From contig NZ_CP144373.1 of assembly GCF_040450955.1 (NCBI RefSeq), forward strand, positions 1,840,486 to 1,904,485: a stretch of 64,000 nucleotides of DNA, read 5' to 3'. This DNA comes from Thermodesulfovibrio sp. 3907-1M (GTDB taxonomy: Bacteria; Nitrospirota; Thermodesulfovibrionia; Thermodesulfovibrionales; Thermodesulfovibrionaceae). This document shows, one piece after another, positions 1-8,732 of the stretch. Numbering within the stretch: position 1 is the stretch's first letter; each line of letters begins with the position of its first letter. The translations under genes were made by a program, and so were the position numbers. A model generated the notes under the pieces. The model was given only the letters and a program-made list of their open reading frames with translations. It ran no database searches and had not been told where the DNA came from.

Positions 1-184
1 TAGCCTGAGGGATGGGGACTGCCAAGTCCGTATGATGCTGCTATAAGTTCTCCTCCATCACCTGTTGAAAGAACAGGAGGAAGGGAGAAAATATAAAGAG
101 ACATAATGAGAAAAAGAGAGATGGAGAGAGGAAAGTTTTTAGAACTCATTGAGAACAATTTTTGAGGGATATGAAAACTGAAAA

Positions 185-204
185 GGGCAGGCATAAGCCT
201 GCCC
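185..204 (-). terminator. Intrinsic terminator of pilA
   Basis: A perfect 8-bp stem (GGGCAGGC/GCCTGCCC) with an ATAA loop starts 8 bases past the pilA stop. On the minus strand it is followed by TTTT and further T-rich sequence. This is the expected form of a Rho-independent terminator for pilA. Confidence 0.85.
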
Positions 205-211
205 TATTAAA

Positions 212-649
212 CTATTTAACTTCACACTTAAATCCACCAGCAGAAACAGAGCAGTATGCTTGATAGGCAGTAACACCAGCTAAAGAGCCTGTTACAGCTC
301 CAGCGGTAATTGAACCTGTAGAATCACATGTAATATTATCATTTCCAGACAATATAACTGCTCCACCGGGAGTTGTAATTGTAATATTTGCTTGTGAGCA
401 GTTTTTAAGACTTGCCACAGGAATGGTGTAACCGTTTCCTGAAGTATCAGGATTTTCAACGCAGTATGCAGTTGCATCCATCATGCATGCTCTTGCCATT
501 GGTTCTGCATAAGAGGATACCTTTGCTTTTTGCTGATACTTCATATACTGAGGAATGGCAATTGAGGCAAGAATTGCAATAATTGCGATGACGATTAGTA
601 GTTCAATCAGGGTAAAACCTTTCTGGTCTCTTAAAAATACTCTTTTCAT
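212..649 (-). CDS. pilA: Type IV major pilin (prepilin)
   Basis: Structural subunit of the type IV pilus, 145 residues. It has a short basic leader (MKRVFLRDQKG) cut by the prepilin peptidase between Gly11 and Phe12. The mature end begins FTLIELLIV, with the conserved Glu5 of the mature protein, and continues as the hydrophobic assembly helix. The C-terminal globular part has several Cys, including a pair near the end that could form the usual D-region disulphide. The ATG at 649 is chosen because GGAGG lies just upstream. A longer frame opens at a TTG (682) but adds residues unlike a pilin leader. The gene has its own TATAAT upstream and its own terminator, and lies just after the pilMNOPQ-two-component operon. 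Minor pilins and the PilB/PilC/PilT motor are not in the window. Confidence 0.93.
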   Translation of the reverse strand: MKRVFLRDQKGFTLIELLIVIAIIAILASIAIPQYMKYQQKAKVSSYAEPMARACMMDATAYCVENPDTSGNGYTIPVASLKNCSQANITITTPGGAVILSGNDNITCDSTGSITAGAVTGSLAGVTAYQAYCSVSAGGFKCEVK

Positions 650-673
650 AGTTAAACCTCCATAAGATTTTTC

Positions 674-690
674 AGGCTTCAAGGAAGCCT
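674..690 (-). other. Hairpin in the pilA leader
   Basis: A 7-bp perfect stem (AGGCTTC/GAAGCCT) with a 3-nt loop lies about 25 nt before the pilA ATG, between the likely -10 box and the ribosome binding site. On the minus strand it is not followed by a T tract, so it is not a good terminator for the upstream kinase gene. It would sit in the 5' end of the pilA mRNA and might protect the message or control translation. Confidence 0.5.
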
Positions 691-699
691 TTTAAAGAA

Positions 700-705
700 A
701 TTATA
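700..705 (-). promoter_or_regulatory. Likely pilA -10 box
   Basis: A perfect TATAAT on the minus strand, 50 nt before the pilA ATG. No convincing -35 hexamer or sigma-54 site is visible at the right distance. The box supports separate transcription of pilA from the upstream pil operon. Confidence 0.4.
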
Positions 706-733
706 AACAAAAAGTTTAAATAAGTTGTGAAAA

Positions 734-1546
734 CTATGTGAATTTTAAAACTACAATAAATTTATTCTCCTTTGCTCGGTATTTTAGTTTAAATCCCTGT
801 TTTTTTGCAAGAGCCTCTGTAATTTTCAAACCTACTCCAGAGCCTTTTTCTTTCTCTGAAATGTCATTTCCTATTGCAAGAAAGTTTTTTGTCAGCCTTA
901 TATGAATTTTTTCGTCGGAATACCTTATAGCATTATCTATAAGTGAAAATACAATATTGTCCACCATCTGCCTGTTTGCATAGATAAAAACATCTTTTAG
1001 ATTAAGTATGAGTTTTTGATTTATCTCAAATATTGAAAGATTTTTTTCTACTGTTTCCTTTAAATTAACTTTTTCTTTGCTGGATGAAAAGCTTTTAAAA
1101 CGATTTATTGTTTCTAAAATTTTACAAAAATCATTTTGAATGTAGTTATAACTGGTCTCAAGTCTTTGAATGGCTTTTTCATCGTATCTGATTTTTAAAA
1201 TCTCTATATTGCCTTTATGAGTGGCTAAAAAATTGCCAAATTTGTGAGAGATATTTAAAAGAATTAACTCTAAAAAATCCATGTAGTCTCTTTCCTGCTT
1301 AAGCATTTTCTCAATAATCTTGTATAAAATGAGCATTAAACTTAAAACAAGCAAAAACTCCCATAACAGTATATTCTTTACATATTCCTGAAACTTCTGC
1401 TCAACAAAATTTTTTCCAGTTAAAGATTGCAATGCATACTCCTCTTTAAAAGAATCCAGAAAACTCAACACCACTGTGTTTAAATAGAAAAGAATCAAGG
1501 CTAAAACCAGAGAAAAAACGATGATTATTTTAATCTGGAATTTCAA
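734..1546 (-). CDS. Membrane sensor histidine kinase
   Basis: Sensor kinase of a two-component pair, 270 residues. Two membrane segments (about 6-26 and 59-77) flank a periplasmic loop of only about 30 residues, so there is no large input domain. The phosphoacceptor is probably His101 in ISHKFGN. The ATPase half has a recognisable N box (SLIDNAIRYS, Asn205) and a G2 box (GSGVGL, about 235-240), but the region between them is very short. The usual D-x-G-x-G G1 box is reduced to IGNDIS. The ATG overlaps the stop of the response regulator by 4 bp (ATGA), so the pair is translationally coupled. It follows pilMNOPQ and precedes pilA, so pilus control is the natural guess, but PilS orthology is not supported. 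Confidence 0.85.
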   Translation of the reverse strand: MKFQIKIIIVFSLVLALILFYLNTVVLSFLDSFKEEYALQSLTGKNFVEQKFQEYVKNILLWEFLLVLSLMLILYKIIEKMLKQERDYMDFLELILLNISHKFGNFLATHKGNIEILKIRYDEKAIQRLETSYNYIQNDFCKILETINRFKSFSSSKEKVNLKETVEKNLSIFEINQKLILNLKDVFIYANRQMVDNIVFSLIDNAIRYSDEKIHIRLTKNFLAIGNDISEKEKGSGVGLKITEALAKKQGFKLKYRAKENKFIVVLKFT

Positions 1547-2187
1547 CGGATTCTGTATCCCCTTCCTGGATAGGTTATTATGCTGTCTGGTGGTAGTGCT
1601 TTTCTCAGTTCTTTAATATAGGCTCTCACAATCTCATCTCCCACTGCTTTTTCTGGCCAGACATAGTTCAGGATTTTTTCAGAACTTACAATTTCTCCTC
1701 TATTTTTAAGAAGAAACTCAAGAAGTTGCCATGCTTTTTTTGAAATCTTTATTTCTTCACTGCCTCTGTAGATTGTTTTTGCATCAATATTTACAGTAAC
1801 ATCACCAATGGTAAAAACACTGGGTAAATGCTTTCTCTTGCTTAGTGCTTTTAGCCTGAGAACAAATTCTTTGAATTCAAAAGGTTTTGTAAGATAGTCA
1901 TCTGCTCCTCTCAGGAAACATTCTTCTTTGTCATTTAGAGTTTTTTTCGCAGTAATTACTAAAATCGGAGTTTTAATGCCTGCTTTTCTCAATGCAGCGA
2001 TAATTTCTTCGCCGGAAGTAAACTTTAATATAAGGTCTATAACTATTACATCAAACTCATATTTGGTGATAATTTTAGGAAGCTGTCTTTCATCCCATAG
2101 CCATACTGTCTCTACATTTTCAATTTTAAGATAATCCTTGAGTGTTTCGCCGAAAATTCTATCATCTTCTATAAGAAGAATCCTCAT
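1543..2187 (-). CDS. OmpR-family response regulator
   Basis: DNA-binding response regulator, 214 residues. The receiver domain (1-115) has the acidic pair ED-D at 7-9, the phosphoacceptor Asp51 (VIVIDLI), Thr79 and Lys101 (TKPF). The C-terminal half (about 122-214) is a winged-helix Trans_reg_C domain ending in YPGRGYRIR, typical of the OmpR/PhoB group. Its start codon overlaps the pilQ stop (TAATG) and its end overlaps the kinase gene, so it is part of the pil operon. The usual pilin regulator PilR is a sigma-54-dependent NtrC-type protein; this one has no AAA+ domain and belongs to a different class. Confidence 0.93.
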   Translation of the reverse strand: MRILLIEDDRIFGETLKDYLKIENVETVWLWDERQLPKIITKYEFDVIVIDLILKFTSGEEIIAALRKAGIKTPILVITAKKTLNDKEECFLRGADDYLTKPFEFKEFVLRLKALSKRKHLPSVFTIGDVTVNIDAKTIYRGSEEIKISKKAWQLLEFLLKNRGEIVSSEKILNYVWPEKAVGDEIVRAYIKELRKALPPDSIITYPGRGYRIR

Positions 2188-4184
2188 TACTCATACTTCA
2201 TTATTCTTGGAGTTATGAAAATCATAACTTCATAAAGTGTTTCATCCCTTCCACGACTTTTAAACAACTCACCAAGCACAGGAACATCTCCAAGCCCTGG
2301 AACCTTTGATTCTGTAGTGCTGTCAGTTTTTTTGTATATTCCACCTATGACAAGAGTTTCACCATCTTTTAAAGCAACCTTTGTATTTCCTTCTATCTTT
2401 TGAGTTCTCGGTGCATAAACTCCTCCAATATTTACAAACTCAACAAGGTCTTCCTTTACAACATTGACATCAAGAAGCATTGATTTATCGTCAATAAGAT
2501 GGGGAGTTGCCTCAACTGTTATGGCAACATCTTTAAACTTGGTTGATATCTGCCCGCTCTGAACATCTTTTTCTCCGTAGGGAATACTGGCTCCCTGAAC
2601 TATTTTTGCCTTCTGATTGTCAAGAGTGATAACCTTAGGATTTGATATGACCTTGCCTTTTCCTGATTGTTGAAGCGCTGAAATTCTTAAATCAAGAGCA
2701 AATGTGCCAGCGGCATTAATATATCCAATGGTGAATGCAGTTGTTGGTGAGGTGACACTTCCTGTTGAAGCAGGTAGATTTACTCCAAGTGGAGTAACCC
2801 CACCTGGGACTCCGACAACATTAATGGACGGGTTTTGTAATGTGCCTGTGGTAGATGCTCCCACTGAACCCATTATTGTTGTTCTTGTATCAGGAGGCTG
2901 CCAGAAAATACCCCATTCAAATCCGAGAGCCTTTGAGAAACTGCTTGATATCTCTACAATTCTTGCTTCAAGAAGTATTTGCCTTGTGGGTTTATCAAGA
3001 TCTTGAATAAGGGAGGCTACCTGATTTAGCACTGACGGAATATCTCTCACAATTACTGTTCTGGTTCTTTCATCAGTGGAGATATTCCCTTTTGGTGAAA
3101 GAATTTTTGATGCCTCTATGGTTGTTTTTACCTTATCAACAGAGGCATATTTTAAAACAAATATACGAATCTGTTCATCCTCAGCTTTCTTGAAAAGGTC
3201 TTTTGTTTCTGCTTCAAGTTTTTTCTCCTCCTGGAAGACCTTAATTGGAGCAATTCTTATTATGTTTCCCTCAAAGGTCTTTTCAAGCTGAAAGGTTTTA
3301 CATATTACATCAATAGCCTGTATCCATGGAACATTTATAAGCTTAAGCGTTACTTTGCCCTTTACCTCAGGATGTATGACAACATTGTATCCTCCTATGT
3401 CTCCAAGAAGTCTAAAAACTCCTACAATGTCAGCATCCTGAAGGTCAAGGGAAACAGTTTTTTCACTGGAAATTTCTGGTTTAATTGCTTCTGCAGGCTT
3501 TTTTTCTTCTGATTTAGCAATTTTGAGTTCTTTAACTTTTTTTAAATTGAGGATTAATTCATCTCCAAGATAAACAGGCTCAACATCAAAATCTTTTCCA
3601 AAAAAGAAGCTTAATGTAAGCTCATCACCTTGTCTTTTTACAGAAACAGGAATGTTTCCAGTTTCTGCTTCAAAACTTACTCCTTGAAAATCCACATTGA
3701 TGTAATCATCAACTTTATTCACAGATGGCTGAGGAAGTTCGCTGTCTGCCTGGATTGATATTTCAAAGCCTTCTTCTGTTTCATCCATTGTCATTTCAAT
3801 AATTTTTGTAACTCTGGATGTTTGAGCAGGAGCAGAATTAAAAGAAACAGTAAGAATATTTTCTTCCATTTTAATTTCAGGTCTTACAGGTTCACTGACA
3901 AGAAGTTCTATCTCTGTGTTGTTGTCCTTTACTTGAGCGGAAACTTCACTTACAATGCCTTCTCTTAAGAACATTTTTTTCTCTAAAACTCCTGGCTTTG
4001 TATTTTTAAGCTCTATTTTTATTTTGAAGGGATCTTCACTTGGAAGAAGATTAAACTCGGTTTTTTCTGTAAGTTTTATTCTTAATGTATCTCCTTCAGG
4101 AGTTATACTGATGATCTCTACTGCCAGAGCATTTACTGCAAGAAGAAATATAAAGATTAAACTAAAGACAATTTTATTTATCAT
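2187..4184 (-). CDS. pilQ: Type IV pilus secretin PilQ
   Basis: Outer-membrane secretin through which the pilus leaves the cell, 665 residues. A Sec signal peptide (about 1-21, ending NALA) is followed by AMIN-like beta domains (about 22-215), which in this family bind peptidoglycan. A charged linker leads to an STN/N0 domain (about 243-310). N1-type repeats and the conserved C-terminal secretin barrel (about 430-665) follow, with the family signature VPGLGDVPVLGELF near the end. The ATG overlaps the pilP stop by 4 bp. The length is close to that of other PilQ proteins. It lies last in the pilMNOPQ set, and the response regulator gene begins at its stop codon. Confidence 0.95.
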   Translation of the reverse strand: MINKIVFSLIFIFLLAVNALAVEIISITPEGDTLRIKLTEKTEFNLLPSEDPFKIKIELKNTKPGVLEKKMFLREGIVSEVSAQVKDNNTEIELLVSEPVRPEIKMEENILTVSFNSAPAQTSRVTKIIEMTMDETEEGFEISIQADSELPQPSVNKVDDYINVDFQGVSFEAETGNIPVSVKRQGDELTLSFFFGKDFDVEPVYLGDELILNLKKVKELKIAKSEEKKPAEAIKPEISSEKTVSLDLQDADIVGVFRLLGDIGGYNVVIHPEVKGKVTLKLINVPWIQAIDVICKTFQLEKTFEGNIIRIAPIKVFQEEKKLEAETKDLFKKAEDEQIRIFVLKYASVDKVKTTIEASKILSPKGNISTDERTRTVIVRDIPSVLNQVASLIQDLDKPTRQILLEARIVEISSSFSKALGFEWGIFWQPPDTRTTIMGSVGASTTGTLQNPSINVVGVPGGVTPLGVNLPASTGSVTSPTTAFTIGYINAAGTFALDLRISALQQSGKGKVISNPKVITLDNQKAKIVQGASIPYGEKDVQSGQISTKFKDVAITVEATPHLIDDKSMLLDVNVVKEDLVEFVNIGGVYAPRTQKIEGNTKVALKDGETLVIGGIYKKTDSTTESKVPGLGDVPVLGELFKSRGRDETLYEVMIFITPRIMKYE

Positions 4185-4660
4185 CTGTCTTCCTCCGTCT
4201 TGAGTTTTAAATATTTAACTTTGTTGTTCTCTCTGATTTCAATGCTGTCATTTAGAATTTTAATTACTTTTCCTCCGCTATATCCTATTCTATCGTTTTC
4301 CCTCACAATATAAAATCTTCCATCAGGTGCCTGAAGGAGTGCTAAAGAGCCTTTTTTATCCTTAGCAATTCCAGTAAGTTTAAGTTCTTCTATCTCGTAA
4401 GTCTCAAGAGGTGAGGCACCTTTTTTTCTTGCCTCTCTTTTTACAATCAGTGGTGCGAATGGATCTCTTAGTTGTTGAGCATCATAGTTGTATGTGGGGA
4501 ATACAATCTCAGGTTGATTTATCTGAACTGGTTGTTTTTTTGGAGTTTTTGTGACTGTCTGTTTGGTTTCCTCTTTGTTAAGCAAGAAATACCCAGCTAT
4601 CAGCAAAACTGCTAATAATACCAATGCTCCAGTAATAATTAAAATCCTTTTTCTTCCCAT
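4181..4660 (-). CDS. pilP: Pilus assembly protein PilP
   Basis: Inner-membrane/periplasmic protein linking PilNO to the PilQ secretin, 159 residues. It has one N-terminal membrane helix (about 6-27) rather than the lipobox of pseudomonad PilP. A Lys/Thr/Pro-rich linker follows, then the family hallmark RDPFAP (about 66-71) and a small beta domain with GIAKDKKGSLALL and YIVRENDRIG motifs. It is coupled on both sides: 1-bp overlap with pilO (TAATG) and 4-bp overlap with pilQ. The assignment rests on the RDPFAP motif and on gene order. Confidence 0.88.
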   Translation of the reverse strand: MGRKRILIITGALVLLAVLLIAGYFLLNKEETKQTVTKTPKKQPVQINQPEIVFPTYNYDAQQLRDPFAPLIVKREARKKGASPLETYEIEELKLTGIAKDKKGSLALLQAPDGRFYIVRENDRIGYSGGKVIKILNDSIEIRENNKVKYLKLKTEEDR

Positions 4661-5247
4661 TATTTTTTCTTTTTTTGTATTTTTTTCTTTTCCTCTTCAG
4701 GTATCAATGAATAGGTTACTGCAGTTAAATTTGCATTAAGCATTGTTGTATCCTTGTCTCCCTTTTTTATTTCCATCTTTTTTATGTTAATTATTCTTTC
4801 TATTTTTGTAATATCGGCGAAAAATGTTCCAAATGTATGATATTTTCCTCTCATGGATACTTCAACAGGAATTTCATAAACTTCATTTGATGAATGGGGT
4901 ACTTTTTCCTTAGGTTTCCATGATGTTACAACAAGTCCTTTCTGTAGTCCTATCTCAGAGACCTTTTTTAATACATCGGAAACTTCTGTTTCTTTTGGAA
5001 GAAGAGTTTTTAAAAACTCCATTTTTTTCTGAAGTTGCTCATTCAGAGCTTTTAAGTCTTCATATTTATTGACAATCATATTGGCTTTGTCTATTTCCTC
5101 TTTCAGGATCTTTTTTTCAGAGTTTAACTTATTAATATTTTCAACAGCTGGCAATAAATAAACAGAACTGAAAAGAACAGATAGAACAAGACATGGTAGA
5201 ATCATTAAAAGAACTCTGTTGCTCTTTGAAAGTCTTTCCCAGTCCAT
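4660..5247 (-). CDS. pilO: Pilus assembly protein PilO
   Basis: Bitopic inner-membrane protein of the pilus alignment complex, 195 residues. A membrane helix (about 12-31) follows a short cytoplasmic end. A coiled coil (about 35-80) comes next, then a ferredoxin-like periplasmic domain with a Lys-rich C-terminus. In this family it forms a heterodimer with PilN and docks PilP. It starts 1 base after pilN ends and overlaps pilP by one base. Sequence similarity within PilO proteins is low, so the call depends on architecture and on its place in pilMNOPQ. Confidence 0.88.
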   Translation of the reverse strand: MDWERLSKSNRVLLMILPCLVLSVLFSSVYLLPAVENINKLNSEKKILKEEIDKANMIVNKYEDLKALNEQLQKKMEFLKTLLPKETEVSDVLKKVSEIGLQKGLVVTSWKPKEKVPHSSNEVYEIPVEVSMRGKYHTFGTFFADITKIERIINIKKMEIKKGDKDTTMLNANLTAVTYSLIPEEEKKKIQKKKK

Positions 5248-5248
5248 A

Positions 5249-5803
5249 TCACACCTTTAACTTGAATTTTACGGTGAATTTGTAAACAGCCTGTTTTTCA
5301 AACTCAGTTTGTTGTGATTCTACAAGATAAACATCCTGCAGCTCTGGTGTTGCTTTAAGATTATCAACAAACTGGACAACATTCAGATTTGAAAATCCTA
5401 TTCCTTCCACTGTAATTGTGTTATCAAATGTAAGCGCTGTAAGCCATACTCCATCGGGAAGTCTTTTTACCACAATACTTAAAATACTAACCGGTGCTGA
5501 CTGCATTTTTTTAAGGTTTTCAATTAATTTTGCCTTTGCTTCTATATCTTTATTCATTGCTTCAAATTTTTTAACTTCCTGTATTTTTTTCTGAAGCCCT
5601 TCAATGGTTCTTTTTTGAAGCTGAATATCTTTTTCAAGGGCTGATTTTGTAATCTCACAGTAGACTAAAATAGCTACCAGGACGATCAAAGTTAAACCTA
5701 CGGGAATTGCCAGTTTTTTAACAATCTCTCCTGATAATTTGATTTCAATTTTTTTGCCTGCTTTTTTTATCTCTTTTTTGGGTAGAAGATTTATCTTTAT
5801 CAT
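5249..5803 (-). CDS. pilN: Pilus assembly protein PilN
   Basis: Bitopic inner-membrane partner of PilO, 184 residues. The cytoplasmic tail begins MIKINLLPKKE; this NLLP stretch is the conserved PilM-binding motif of PilN. One membrane helix (about 33-51), a coiled coil (about 55-95) and a periplasmic ferredoxin-like domain follow. The start overlaps the pilM stop by 4 bp, so the two interacting proteins are translationally coupled. Confidence 0.92.
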   Translation of the reverse strand: MIKINLLPKKEIKKAGKKIEIKLSGEIVKKLAIPVGLTLIVLVAILVYCEITKSALEKDIQLQKRTIEGLQKKIQEVKKFEAMNKDIEAKAKLIENLKKMQSAPVSILSIVVKRLPDGVWLTALTFDNTITVEGIGFSNLNVVQFVDNLKATPELQDVYLVESQQTEFEKQAVYKFTVKFKLKV

Positions 5804-6738
5804 TTTATCTTCTCCGTTCCCCTGAGAGACAATCCGATTGATATGGCAGCTATATGTGAATATTTATGCATCTTTGATGCAATTTTTTTATTTATTTTGA
5901 TTTTTCTAAAGGGATTCAATATAAGGATTTCCTGATCAAGTCTTTCTTCAATTGATGAAATAAAAATGGGAGAAATCACTGGATAGCCTGTAAGATATAT
6001 CTTTTTTACGGGTCTTTCTGTTAAAAAAGATTTAAAGTATTCAATCTGTCTATAGATTTCTGCAGAAACATCATCGGCAAAATTCCTTATTTCTTCTTCC
6101 TTAGCTTCATTTATGTTAATCTTAACAGTAATTATGCTATCTCTTACATAAAGAGGTTTATTGTCTCTGGCAATAATGAAGTTAATAACACTTTCTCCCA
6201 CATTTACAATGAGATTTGTATCATTCTCTCTGTAATTCAATTCATATATATTATAAAGAGCTAAGGATCCAATATCTACAACCTGAGGAGTTATGCCTGC
6301 TTTTTCAAAAACATTAACATATTCATTCACGATCTGTTTGTTTGCCACCGCCACAATAAGTTCTGTTAAATTTTTATCTTTTACTGTTTCAACTATGTGA
6401 AAATCGTGGTAAACTTCTTTCACATTAAATGGAATATATTTGTCAAGCTCCATTGGAAGATTTAAAATAATTTCATCTTTATCAATAAAAGGAACCTGAA
6501 TTATTCTTACTGCTGTGTAAGCAGGTCCTGAAACTGCAAATGCTGCTTTCGGGTTTTTCATATTAAATTTAGATGGGATTTTTATAAGAGTTTTTACGAC
6601 ACTGTCAGCATCCACTATTCCTTCAGAACTGATTGCTCCTTCTGGAAGTTCAAAGCTCTCCCATTCAGTAAGTTCATACTTTTTCCCTATGTAAGCAACC
6701 CTCACAGAAGAAGTTTCTATTTCTATGCCGAGCATCAT
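5800..6738 (-). CDS. pilM: Pilus assembly ATPase-fold protein PilM
   Basis: Cytoplasmic actin-like (FtsA/MreB fold) protein that binds the PilN tail and organises the pilus machine on the inner membrane, 312 residues. It begins MMLGIEIETSSVRVA, which is the first phosphate-binding strand pair of the actin fold. Further fold motifs are VDIGSLALYN and LIVNVGESVINFI. It is somewhat shorter than the roughly 350-residue family norm. Two ATG codons lie in tandem (6738 and 6735). Neither has a ribosome binding site, because a consensus promoter ends 8 nt before the first ATG, suggesting a leaderless message. This is the first gene of the pilMNOPQ operon. Confidence 0.92.
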   Translation of the reverse strand: MMLGIEIETSSVRVAYIGKKYELTEWESFELPEGAISSEGIVDADSVVKTLIKIPSKFNMKNPKAAFAVSGPAYTAVRIIQVPFIDKDEIILNLPMELDKYIPFNVKEVYHDFHIVETVKDKNLTELIVAVANKQIVNEYVNVFEKAGITPQVVDIGSLALYNIYELNYRENDTNLIVNVGESVINFIIARDNKPLYVRDSIITVKININEAKEEEIRNFADDVSAEIYRQIEYFKSFLTERPVKKIYLTGYPVISPIFISSIEERLDQEILILNPFRKIKINKKIASKMHKYSHIAAISIGLSLRGTEKIK

Positions 6739-6746
6739 TTTTAAGT

Positions 6747-6775
6747 TTTATAATAAAAAATTATTATTTTGTCAA
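6747..6775 (-). promoter_or_regulatory. Sigma-70 promoter of pilMNOPQ
   Basis: TTGACA (6775-6770), a 17-bp spacer and TATAAA (6752-6747) on the minus strand. The -35 box lies inside the last codons of aroE. Only 8 nt (ACTTAAAA) separate the -10 box from the first pilM ATG, so transcription should start at or within a base or two of the start codon. Confidence 0.75.
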
Positions 6776-7591
6776 TACTTTATATAGAGTTTTTTTCATA
6801 ATTTCAACAGGTGCCTGCAATGCGGTCCATATTTCAAAGGCAGCTATAGCCTGCCAAAGTAGCATTCCAGTGCCTCCAATAACTTTGCATCCAATTTTTT
6901 CCGCCTCCTTCATTAAAGGAGTTTCAGGATAAACAATATCACAATAAATATGCTCTGATAATAATAGTTCTGGACTTAAGGGCATAGGATCGTCCTTTTT
7001 TAACCCAAGAGAAGTGGCATTTACTATTACCTGCATTCTTTCAGTAACAGATTTGTCAATGGTGTTTACTACCTCTATAAGTCCTAAGTTATTAAATCTT
7101 TCTTTTGTTGCCCATGCTTTAGACAGGGTTCTATTGTAGATATAAACTTCCCCACCTTCTTTTAAAACTCCGTAAACTACGGCTTTTGCAGCACCTCCTG
7201 CACCAAGCACCAGAAATTTTTTATCTTTAATCAATATTCCTTCATCCTTAAGTGATAAAACAAAGCCCTGTGAATCTGTATTGAACCCTTTCAGAGTCCC
7301 TTCATTATTTAGAATCGTATTGACTGCTCCAATATATTTAGCTTCCTCTGAAACTTCATCAAGATATTGAATTACTACCTCTTTGTGGGGAACTGTTATA
7401 TTCACACCCTTTATATTCAAGGCTTTGATGGCAAAAACAGCATCTTTTAAATATTCTTTTTTTACATGAAATGGCACATAACAGTAGTCAAGCCCGAGAT
7501 ATTGAAAAGCTTCATTATGAATTAAGGGAGAAAGGGTATGCTCAACGGGATCACCAAATATCCCGATTATTTTCGTTTTTCCTGTAATCAT
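6764..7591 (-). CDS. aroE: Shikimate dehydrogenase
   Basis: NADP-dependent reduction of 3-dehydroshikimate to shikimate in the chorismate pathway, 275 residues. The N-terminal substrate domain has [14 protein letters not shown] and NITVPHKE with catalytic Lys70. NTDSQGF supplies the partner Asp106. The Rossmann domain has the nucleotide loop GAGGAAKA (130-137), a short basic stretch YNRTLSKA for NADP, and NATSLGL. Length and motifs are those of full AroE. It lies between the LPS cluster and the pil genes and has no evident functional link to either. A TGnTAAAAT box 7 nt before the ATG, with no ribosome binding site, suggests its own leaderless transcript. Confidence 0.96.
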   Translation of the reverse strand: MITGKTKIIGIFGDPVEHTLSPLIHNEAFQYLGLDYCYVPFHVKKEYLKDAVFAIKALNIKGVNITVPHKEVVIQYLDEVSEEAKYIGAVNTILNNEGTLKGFNTDSQGFVLSLKDEGILIKDKKFLVLGAGGAAKAVVYGVLKEGGEVYIYNRTLSKAWATKERFNNLGLIEVVNTIDKSVTERMQVIVNATSLGLKKDDPMPLSPELLLSEHIYCDIVYPETPLMKEAEKIGCKVIGGTGMLLWQAIAAFEIWTALQAPVEIMKKTLYKVLTK

Positions 7592-7598
7592 GGTAAGT

Positions 7599-7607
7599 AT
7601 TTTAACA
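7599..7607 (-). promoter_or_regulatory. Extended -10 promoter of aroE
   Basis: TGTTAAAAT on the minus strand (TGn plus TAAAAT), followed by ACTTACC and then the aroE ATG. The 7-nt distance puts the expected transcription start on the start codon. No clear -35 box is seen. Confidence 0.45.
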
Positions 7608-7640
7608 AAATATAAAAATTTTTGCTTCCAAAATTTTGTT

Positions 7641-8732
7641 TTAAAGCTTCTTTAAATTTTTTAGATAAACTTCAAGCATTCCATTGCACATTTTTTTTAT
7701 TGTGTATTTGTTTTCAACCTTTTTCCTTCCCTGAACTCCAAAATCCCTTGCTTTTTGTCTGTTATTAAGAAGCTCTATGATTCTTTCTGCTAAGGCTAAG
7801 GAATTCTCACAAGGCACAAGATAGCCATTTACTCCGTCATCAATTACTTCCCTTACGCCATCCACATCAGAGCCTATGACAGGCTTTCCCATTGCCATTG
7901 CTTCAATGAATGATGTGCCCAGTGCCTCCTGAAGCGTTGGAAGGACAAATATATCAATGGATTTAAGAATTTGTGGAATGTCATCCCTGTGTCCGAGCAT
8001 GATAACATTTTGAGATAAGCCATGCTGCTTTATTTTATCTTCAATGTTTTTTCTCTGAGGACCATCACCAGCAAAAATAAAAACTGCTTGAGGAAACTTC
8101 TTTAAAACATTTGGGATTGCCTCAATTAAAATATGATGTCCCTTTTTCTTTCTTAAAACTGATATGGTCCCGATGAGTGGGATGTTTTCACTAAGTCCGA
8201 GTTCTTCTCTTAAAGAGGCTTTTACTCTGTCTGGATTGAATTTTTCAATGTCAATGCCTGTCGGAACTGCAAAGACTTTTTCAGGATTAATACCCTTGCT
8301 TATGAGATACTCTCTTACATATTTGCTTACTGTAACGATAATGTCTGCAAGATATTTATATGAAAAAGTTGAAGTTATGGGTAATGCAAGATGCCGTGTT
8401 CTTACAATTAAAGCACGCTTTTTTGAAAGTTTACCAGCAAATCCAGCAATGTAGCTATCTTTACCGCTGTGAGTGTTTACAACATCAATATTTAATTTAT
8501 TGATAAGCCTTGCTGTATAGTAAATTGCCTTAAAATCGTAACTTTTTTGCATGGGATAGGTGAAAACCTCAATTCCTGCTTCTTCTGCTTTTTCAGCAAG
8601 CCTGCTTTCAGGCTGAGATAAAATGTAAACCTTTGCTCCAAGCCTTTGTATCCCTAATGCTTCATTTAGAATCCTGTTTTCCTGCCCTCCCCATCCAGGT
8701 GAGGCTTCTGTATGAAGTATTTTAAGTGACAT
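7641..8732 (-). CDS. GT4-family glycosyltransferase
   Basis: Retaining GT-B glycosyltransferase of LPS/polysaccharide synthesis, 363 residues. The acceptor-side domain opens [17 protein letters not shown], with the glycine-rich loop of GT4 enzymes. The donor domain (about 185-345) has [15 protein letters not shown] and FAGDGP, and the E-x7-E signature [10 protein letters not shown] followed by [15 protein letters not shown]. No signal peptide or membrane helix, so it acts at the cytoplasmic membrane face. It abuts the upstream GT9 gene with no spacer. The donor and acceptor sugars cannot be read from the sequence. Confidence 0.9.
   Translation of the reverse strand: MSLKILHTEASPGWGGQENRILNEALGIQRLGAKVYILSQPESRLAEKAEEAGIEVFTYPMQKSYDFKAIYYTARLINKLNIDVVNTHSGKDSYIAGFAGKLSKKRALIVRTRHLALPITSTFSYKYLADIIVTVSKYVREYLISKGINPEKVFAVPTGIDIEKFNPDRVKASLREELGLSENIPLIGTISVLRKKKGHHILIEAIPNVLKKFPQAVFIFAGDGPQRKNIEDKIKQHGLSQNVIMLGHRDDIPQILKSIDIFVLPTLQEALGTSFIEAMAMGKPVIGSDVDGVREVIDDGVNGYLVPCENSLALAERIIELLNNRQKARDFGVQGRKKVENKYTIKKMCNGMLEVYLKNLKKL

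Noticed and set aside
1-180. Short open stretches at the left edge, including a 20-codon frame from 106 and a hairpin CCTGTT/AACAGG at 61-77
   Set aside because: A TAG opens frame 1, the frames are short and without support, and the hairpin has no T tract. I cannot assign anything here.
2704-3006. Plus-strand open frames opposite pilQ and other genes
   Set aside because: They are antisense shadows of well-supported genes, with no start signals.
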